Shown: positions 22,952 through 27,776 of the stretch, piece after piece
Numbering within the stretch: the stretch's first letter is position 1
Layout: each line of letters starts with the position of its first letter
Assembly (NCBI GenBank): GCA_964457455.1
Contig: CAYWJN010000028.1
Span: 1-27,776, forward strand
Source of the DNA: JABMPU01 sp964457455
GTDB taxonomy: Bacteria > Cloacimonadota > Cloacimonadia > Cloacimonadales > TCS61
Reading direction: 5' to 3'
Length of the DNA: 27,776 nucleotides
Translations under genes and position numbers: made by a program
The notes under the pieces: generated by a model
What the model was told of the DNA's origin: nothing
What the model saw: the letters and a program-made list of their open reading frames with translations, nothing else
Database searches by the model: none

Positions 22952-25537
22952 TTATTTCAACAAAATCATTTTCTTGGAAATTTTAGTTTTACCATCAATA
23001 TTCAATCTATAGAAATAAATTCCGCTGGAAACAGGATTATTGTTTTGGTCAGTTCCATCCCATACTACTTCTCTCGTTCCCAAACTCCCGTTTGGGAACG
23101 GAAGGAAAGTTTTTACCTTTTGTCCTTTCAAATTATAGATTTCAATTCGTGTATCTTCGTGTAAATTCGTGGTTTCGAAATATATCGTCGTTGCAGGATT
23201 GAATGGATTTGGAGAGTTGTGTAAATTGTAATCTGAAATTTGTAATTCGTAATTCTCTGAGGTAACCTGTGGTTCTCCCAAAGGATTCTCATAAGCTCCC
23301 ATATCCGGCATTGAACCTGTGGGATTCGGTCGTGGATTTTCTTCGAGGTCGAATTCAGGTGCATAATACCAGGTTCCATTAATTTCAATTGAATCAATAC
23401 CTGCACCAATGCAAGGGCTCGTGTCTTGTATGTGGAAATTATCCTCTAAAGAATTTACGAAATTTGGGTCTTCATCGATGTTGCCTTCACCTTCCCATCC
23501 ACCTTGGATATTGGAATATACAACATCTATTGAGCTGTCCTCTAAGTATATTTCTGCTGAGGAATCATTCCACAAAATACAGTTCACCAAAATCGGGTTG
23601 GAATTATTATTGCAATAAATCCCACCTCCATAATCATCATAAGAATTTTTGCTTATTGTCACATTCTTTAAATTCGGGATAGAATTATTATAGCAATAAA
23701 TTCCACCACCAAACCAAGCCGAATTTCCAGTTATCGTCACATTCTCTAAATTCGGGCTGGAAGAAGTGCAATAAATCCCACCTCCACAAGAGCTATAATC
23801 TGATGTCGAATTGCCTGTTATCATTACATTTACTAAACTCGGATCGGAATAACAGCAAAAAATCCCACCTCCTAAGAAAGAAGCAGAATTATTGCTTATC
23901 GTTACATTCTCTAAACTCGGGTTGGAATTATCACAGGAAATTCCACCACCCCAACCTTCTGTCCAACTTCCCTGGGCATAACCATTTTGAATCGTAAAAC
24001 CACATAAAACAGCAGTTGAATCTTCTCCACTGAAGAACGTTACTACACTTCCATTCTGGTTGCCATCTATGATAGTTTGTGAGATGTAGGTTGTATCTTG
24101 CGTTATCAAAAATAATGATGCGATAGTGATATTCTTACCATTAAAATCAATATTTTCATAATAAGTTCCGGGATTCACAATAACTTTATCTCCATCTACA
24201 ACTGCATCGATTGCAGATTGGATGGTTGGGTAATCATCCGGCACATACACAATGTTTCCGTCATCATAATGCACTTTCAGAGTTGGATCTCCCTGAATTA
24301 TCATTCCATAAAACCAGGAACGCTCCCACATCCAGTCCGGACCTGTATCCACGCTAACTTCCCACCATTGGCGCAGAGCTTCACCAATTGTATTATCCAA
24401 AGAAAGCGGTTCATAAAAATCTTCAAACCAAAGCATACTTCCGGTTTTGGTTGAACCAAGTGTTCCCAGACAATATTCATTCGCAAACAGGTACATTGCA
24501 CCCATATTGTTAGGAGTGGTAAAGCGGGAATTGGAACAGGCAAAAAGATTGTAAAAATGAGATTTTGGCTGCAGATAGGAAATCTGATAGTTTGTAACCA
24601 TTTGGGTATTTGTACCATTATCCTGATAAAAATAGTGTGCGTCAGGTCCGGAATGCACATGAACCTGGATGAATTCATAACCGACTTGAATGCGATTTTC
24701 TCTATAATCCGAAGCTGTGGTTTGATTGATATCATTAACAAGCTCTACATCGGAATAAGCAAATTCCATGGCAGCTTGGTATTCCGGTCCCCAATATTCC
24801 CAGTCATCATCGATATAAGCCAGAGCTGTATCATTATCTTGAATCAGACCATTGCGGAAAAGATGATTTCTCTGGAAATAAGAATTTATCATCTCAGGTT
24901 CCGTTATACCCGGCATAGTCAGGTTGTCAGCTTTGATTCGTCCCACACCAATTTCCGGATGTACATCCTCAATATGATAATCATAAATATCATCTCCATC
25001 AGTATCAATCCAATATCCATCGATATCAGAGAAAAACAGGTCTAAGGGAAATTCAACCCAATCTTCATCCGGGTCCTGAATCCCATTGTTATTAAAATCA
25101 TTGAACATTTCAAACCAGGCTGAAGGTAAATTTCCGATGAGAGTTGCACTCACAATTTCTTCAGTATTATAATAAGCAATGATAATATCCCTCATATCTT
25201 CTGCTGAAGTTCCTGTGAATTCTACCAGAAATGAGTTTAATTCTTCATTTAAAAGGTCGTTTTGATATGTTGAAATCGCATCGAAAATCAAAGGATAAAG
25301 AGAAGTTTCAATGATGATAAGACAGTTTTCATTTGTTCGGTTTTCAGCTACTCTTCTGCTGATTTCGGAAAAATGAGTCGGTTTGGATGGATTGTTCTTT
25401 TGATATTCCTCAAAACCTGTAACAGGAAATCTTTCCGGATCAAGATTCCTGGTTACCGGAATATCCTGGAATTTTGCAGCCAAAGTGATTGAAAATACAA
25501 TCATTAGAATTAGGATAAAAATGCTTTCTTTTTTCAT
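22952..25537 (-). CDS. Exported C25 (gingipain)-like protease with beta-helix and Por-type C-terminal domain
   Basis: An 861-residue exported protein. A signal peptide (MKKESIFILILMIVFSITLA) is followed by a region like the caspase-fold peptidase family C25: IVSATLIGNLPSAWF, PEIGVGRIKADN, a probable catalytic His in QVHVHSGPDAHYF (His295), a probable catalytic Cys in LFACSNSRFT (Cys334), and IIQGDPTLKV ending the domain near 422. Residues 430-680 are a right-handed beta-helix: PTIQSAIDAVVDGDKVIVNP then five repeats starting GGGI.C and containing NVTI..NS. The last 90 residues (NSPNPFNPATTIYF to KKMILLK) are a Por/type IX sorting-like domain. The frame is open from 25612, but GGAG and the signal peptide favour 25537. 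A hairpin repeat encodes PFPNGSLGT within the C-terminal domain. Activity is not proven. Confidence 0.8.
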   Translation of the reverse strand: MKKESIFILILMIVFSITLAAKFQDIPVTRNLDPERFPVTGFEEYQKNNPSKPTHFSEISRRVAENRTNENCLIIIETSLYPLIFDAISTYQNDLLNEELNSFLVEFTGTSAEDMRDIIIAYYNTEEIVSATLIGNLPSAWFEMFNDFNNNGIQDPDEDWVEFPLDLFFSDIDGYWIDTDGDDIYDYHIEDVHPEIGVGRIKADNLTMPGITEPEMINSYFQRNHLFRNGLIQDNDTALAYIDDDWEYWGPEYQAAMEFAYSDVELVNDINQTTASDYRENRIQVGYEFIQVHVHSGPDAHYFYQDNGTNTQMVTNYQISYLQPKSHFYNLFACSNSRFTTPNNMGAMYLFANEYCLGTLGSTKTGSMLWFEDFYEPLSLDNTIGEALRQWWEVSVDTGPDWMWERSWFYGMIIQGDPTLKVHYDDGNIVYVPDDYPTIQSAIDAVVDGDKVIVNPGTYYENIDFNGKNITIASLFLITQDTTYISQTIIDGNQNGSVVTFFSGEDSTAVLCGFTIQNGYAQGSWTEGWGGGISCDNSNPSLENVTISNNSASFLGGGIFCCYSDPSLVNVMITGNSTSDYSSCGGGIYCTSSSPNLENVTITGNSAWFGGGIYCYNNSIPNLKNVTISKNSYDDYGGGIYCNNNSNPILVNCILWNDSSAEIYLEDSSIDVVYSNIQGGWEGEGNIDEDPNFVNSLEDNFHIQDTSPCIGAGIDSIEINGTWYYAPEFDLEENPRPNPTGSMPDMGAYENPLGEPQVTSENYELQISDYNLHNSPNPFNPATTIYFETTNLHEDTRIEIYNLKGQKVKTFLPFPNGSLGTREVVWDGTDQNNNPVSSGIYFYRLNIDGKTKISKKMILLK
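23075..23100 (-). repeat. Hairpin repeat inside the coding sequence of the C25-like protein
   Basis: CGTTCCCAAAC (23075-23085), loop TCCC, then GTTTGGGAACG (23090-23100): a perfect 11-bp stem. It encodes FPNGSLGT in frame between KVKTFLP and REVVWDG. The apex on the coding strand reads GGGA, as in the family members at 432 and 27689. Confidence 0.7.
23141..23258 (-). repeat. Intergenic-type repeat words in the C-terminal domain coding sequence
   Basis: On the coding strand, AACCACGAATTTACACGAAG and ATACACGAATTG (23141-23175) encode TTNLHEDTRIE. GAATTACGAATTACAAATTT and CAGATTACAATTTACAC (23219-23258) encode NYELQISDYNLH. Both resemble the CACGAATT-type words of the leader blocks. Confidence 0.5.
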
Positions 25538-25620
25538 AATTTTTTTTCTCCGTTTTTTTTTAATTAATGAGCCTTTAACAAAAAAAAATTTAGCAGCCGT
25601 CGGAGTTCGCAAGGTTTATT

Positions 25621-27633
25621 TTATTTCATTAAAATCATCTTCTTCGTGGATGTATATTTCCCAGCATGCAATTTGTAGAAATATATTCCGCTTGAGACAT
25701 CTTTGCCTTCTGAATCCTTTCCATTCCAGACAATTGAAGATTGGTTATTGAAAATTGAATATTGTCTAATCTTCTGTCCTTTAAAATTATAAATAAAAAT
25801 CTTCGTGTTCTCCGTGCTCTCTGTGGTTGAGAAAGAAATTGTTGTTGAAGGGTTGAAGGGATTGGGGAAATTTGATAATTGAAAATCGACAATTTTTAAT
25901 TGATGATCATCTACTCCAACCTGCGGTATTGTTATCATGATTGAACCCCATATTATTGTCTCTCCGGTGTAGTCGATACTTTCTAACCAATACCAGTATG
26001 TATTTCCGGGAATCAGGTTATAATCATCAATAAATTCATAATATGTGGGTAATGTAGTGGTTCCCGCTCCCAGAATCAATTCCGGATTAAGTTGAATAGC
26101 ATCAATAAAATTTCCCGTATCTGAACGGTAAATATTCCATCCGGCATTATTTGTTTCAAATTGTGTAACCCAAGAAATAATTACATTACCATCAATATAT
26201 TCTGCTACAAAAGAGATTAGCCATATTGGAATACCTGAACCCAAAGTTCCATCCAGATTTATATTCTGAGCATAAATATCTCCATCATCTGCTCGTCTAT
26301 CTTCCCAGGCAGCAATCCACTGATTATTATAATAGTGACTGACCACATTATGCAGCTTTTCACTGGCAATAGAAGAAAGAGTAATATGCTCTTCATCCCA
26401 GACAAATGCACCACCAGGATCGATCATCATTGCTTTGACCCGGTTATTGACAGAGCTTAAATTTTCTTTATAAAAAACTACTACATCAGATTCAGAGCTT
26501 CTTGCTGCCAAGGGATAAACATCAGTAGAAGAAAGCTCGATAAAAGCCATACCATTATCTGTCCAGAGCCTGTCGCCTGTATCAGAAATTTTCTGTCCGT
26601 AAATTCCTCTCAGGTTCTGGTCTGAATCCATCTCATTCCAATAAATAAAAATATCAGTTGAATTTTCCGGGAAAGCTATATCAGGATAAAAATGATTCCT
26701 GTTTGCCATCAGAGAAACTTCGATACCATTATCAATGAAAAGAGTTTGACCATTGGCATCTACATGCTGGATAAAAATATCTGCTAACATATTATTATCT
26801 CTATCATCGTGCCAGGCAATAAAAAATCCGCCATTTCTATCACTTACAATAGGAAATATCTGGGTCCAGGCAGAGATTCCTCCTGCATTGGAAATAACAG
26901 TGTTATCAGCCCAGAGAGGATTACCGTCCGTATCAAACTTTTGGGCATAAATATGACGGGTTGGGGAGTAGGGAGGACCTGAATCCTCAAAGAATTTTAA
27001 GATAATTTCTTCACTTTCCGTAGGTAATAATTGAGGCCATGAATAAGTATTGTTACCACTTAAAATAATGCCATTATTTCCCCAAAGCAGAGTACCTTCA
27101 GGAGAGATTTTCTGCATGATAATAACATCTTCCGATTGCCAGGCAATAACTGCATTTCCTAAAGAAGTTACTGTAACTTTGGGAGCTACATCAAATGCCG
27201 GACTGTTGGAAAGTTCGAGTCCATCATCACCCCAGATAAATTCTTCAGTCGGAGAAATACGATAAGCATAAACATTATTGTTTCCTCCGTTTCTGATATC
27301 CTGAAAAGTTAAGATTGCGTGATTTGCTTCATCCACAGTCATATCCCAATCTGTAAGCCAACTCATGGATGGATGGTCACTGATAAGAATACCGTTCTGT
27401 GCCCAGAGTTCATTTCCATTAGAATCGAATCTTTGCAGGCGAACATCATAGTTACCGGATTCATTTGAGAACCAGCCAATGTAAATATCTCCTTCAGTGC
27501 TTGTTGCGATTTTGGGAATCGCTTGTGAACCTGTAAGGTCACAAACTGCTGTGTTAAGACTTGGGTCATTGCTCCATTGAGCATTCAAAAAAAACGATGT
27601 TAAAATAAATAAGAAAAATAACGTTTTCTTCAT
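25621..27633 (-). CDS. Exported protein with repeat domain and Por-type C-terminal domain
   Basis: A 670-residue exported protein. The signal peptide is MKKTLFFLFILTSFFLNAQ. Residues about 20-450 hold repeating units that look like propeller blades, such as VRLQRFDSNGNELWAQNGIL, IIMQKISPEGTLLWGNNGII, IYAQKFDTDGNPLWADN and IYGQKISDTGDRLWTDNGM, each with a Q.fD..G..LW..nG pattern. A fibronectin type III-like segment (about 480-575: WVTQFETNNAGWNIYRSDTG) follows. The end (SNFPNPFNPSTTISFSTT to SSGIYFYKLHAGKY, KKMILMK) is the Por/type IX sorting-like domain, so it is probably a cell-surface or secreted protein. The ligand or role is unknown. AGGAGG is 5-6 nt before the ATG. The next gene starts 83 nt downstream. 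Confidence 0.8.
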   Translation of the reverse strand: MKKTLFFLFILTSFFLNAQWSNDPSLNTAVCDLTGSQAIPKIATSTEGDIYIGWFSNESGNYDVRLQRFDSNGNELWAQNGILISDHPSMSWLTDWDMTVDEANHAILTFQDIRNGGNNNVYAYRISPTEEFIWGDDGLELSNSPAFDVAPKVTVTSLGNAVIAWQSEDVIIMQKISPEGTLLWGNNGIILSGNNTYSWPQLLPTESEEIILKFFEDSGPPYSPTRHIYAQKFDTDGNPLWADNTVISNAGGISAWTQIFPIVSDRNGGFFIAWHDDRDNNMLADIFIQHVDANGQTLFIDNGIEVSLMANRNHFYPDIAFPENSTDIFIYWNEMDSDQNLRGIYGQKISDTGDRLWTDNGMAFIELSSTDVYPLAARSSESDVVVFYKENLSSVNNRVKAMMIDPGGAFVWDEEHITLSSIASEKLHNVVSHYYNNQWIAAWEDRRADDGDIYAQNINLDGTLGSGIPIWLISFVAEYIDGNVIISWVTQFETNNAGWNIYRSDTGNFIDAIQLNPELILGAGTTTLPTYYEFIDDYNLIPGNTYWYWLESIDYTGETIIWGSIMITIPQVGVDDHQLKIVDFQLSNFPNPFNPSTTISFSTTESTENTKIFIYNFKGQKIRQYSIFNNQSSIVWNGKDSEGKDVSSGIYFYKLHAGKYTSTKKMILMK
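25731..25909 (-). repeat. Intergenic-type repeat words in the second exported protein
   Basis: On the coding strand, CAATATTCAATTTTCAATAA (25731-25766, encoding QYSIFNNQSSI), ACCACAGAGAGCACGGAGAA plus CACGAAG (25801-25830, encoding TTESTENTK) and AATTAAAAATTGTCGATTTT (25873-25909, encoding QLKIVDFQLS) read like the spacer repeats, for example the TTCAATATTCAAT run at 15382. Confidence 0.5.
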
Positions 27634-27688
27634 GAAACACCTCCTAATATTTTTTTTATTTAGTCTAATATCAAACTAATTTTTTGCT

Positions 27689-27729
27689 CGTTACGAAAGT
27701 CCTCTTTCGTAACGCATTGTATTCCCAAA
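27689..27729 (-). repeat. Interspersed hairpin repeat near the window end
   Basis: CGTTACGAAAG (27689-27699), loop TCCT, then CTTTCGTAACG (27704-27714): a perfect 11-bp stem. Read leftwards, GTTTGGGAATACAATG precedes it, like TTTGGGAATAAGAATC before the hairpin at 432. The stretch 27634-27776 has no supported gene; a 30-codon minus-strand frame across it translates the repeat. Confidence 0.6.
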
Positions 27730-27776
27730 CAGACAGCCTGTGTGAAAACTTTTTCTGAGACATTTTTAAAATATCA

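Noticed and set aside
25537..25612. Upstream extension of the C25-like protein (MRTPTAAKFFFVKGSL...)
   Set aside because: The extension would precede the signal peptide and comes from A-rich spacer; the ribosome site supports 25537.
27674..27770. Short minus-strand peptide beginning MSQKKFSHRLSVWEYNALRK
   Set aside because: Most of it is the translation of the hairpin repeat; it has no ribosome site and stops shortly after.

Overview
The window looks like chromosomal DNA from a low-GC, Gram-negative-type anaerobe of the FCB group. Candidatus Cloacimonadota is my best guess; this is inference from gene content, not a search. The clues are two exported proteins ending in a type IX secretion (Por)-like C-terminal domain, a small outer-membrane beta-barrel, indolepyruvate:ferredoxin oxidoreductase genes, HslUV together with FtsH, and AT-rich intergenic DNA full of short interspersed repeats. 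No rRNA, tRNA or CRISPR array was seen.

Layout. (1) 1-542: the 3' end of an IS5-type transposase, then hairpin repeats. (2) 543-11063, all on the minus strand. tilS-hpt-ftsH form one tight run. After a 396-bp gap comes a second run: hslV-hslU-AAMDC/Mth938-like gene, a type II DNA methyltransferase, a TdeIII-like restriction endonuclease, an exported protein and a DUF3795 protein. Genes there overlap or lie within about 15 nt, so the restriction-modification pair sits inside what looks like one transcription unit. (3) 11064-14200, plus strand: iorA, iorB and a DUF4342 gene. (4) 14328-17280, minus strand: beta-barrel protein, DUF2164 protein and an ABC-F ATPase. (5) 17281-18088: a long repeat-rich spacer. 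(6) 18089-19618: an Aas-like acyl-ACP/acyl-CoA synthetase on the plus strand. (7) 19668-27633, minus strand: argF, a STAS-domain protein, a CoA-acylating aldehyde dehydrogenase, and two large exported proteins with Por-like C-terminal domains. One of these combines a C25 (gingipain)-like protease domain with a beta-helix.

How the genes may work together. IorAB oxidatively decarboxylates aryl-pyruvates to aryl-acetyl-CoA. The AMP-forming ligase and the CoA-linked aldehyde dehydrogenase could handle related acyl groups, although they are not in one operon with iorAB. HslUV and FtsH cover cytoplasmic and membrane proteolysis.

The most unusual signal is in the repeats. A leader of about 90-130 nt, built from 9-10-bp near-tandem words, precedes four genes (iorA, iorB, the ligase and the STAS gene). 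It always runs in the gene's own direction and ends in GGCAAAAAA just before, or close to, the ribosome binding site. In two copies a different hairpin repeat interrupts the leader at the same place. Words of the same type also occur in frame inside the C-terminal domains of both exported proteins, and one such word supplies the stop codon of iorA, which lacks the usual ferredoxin domain.
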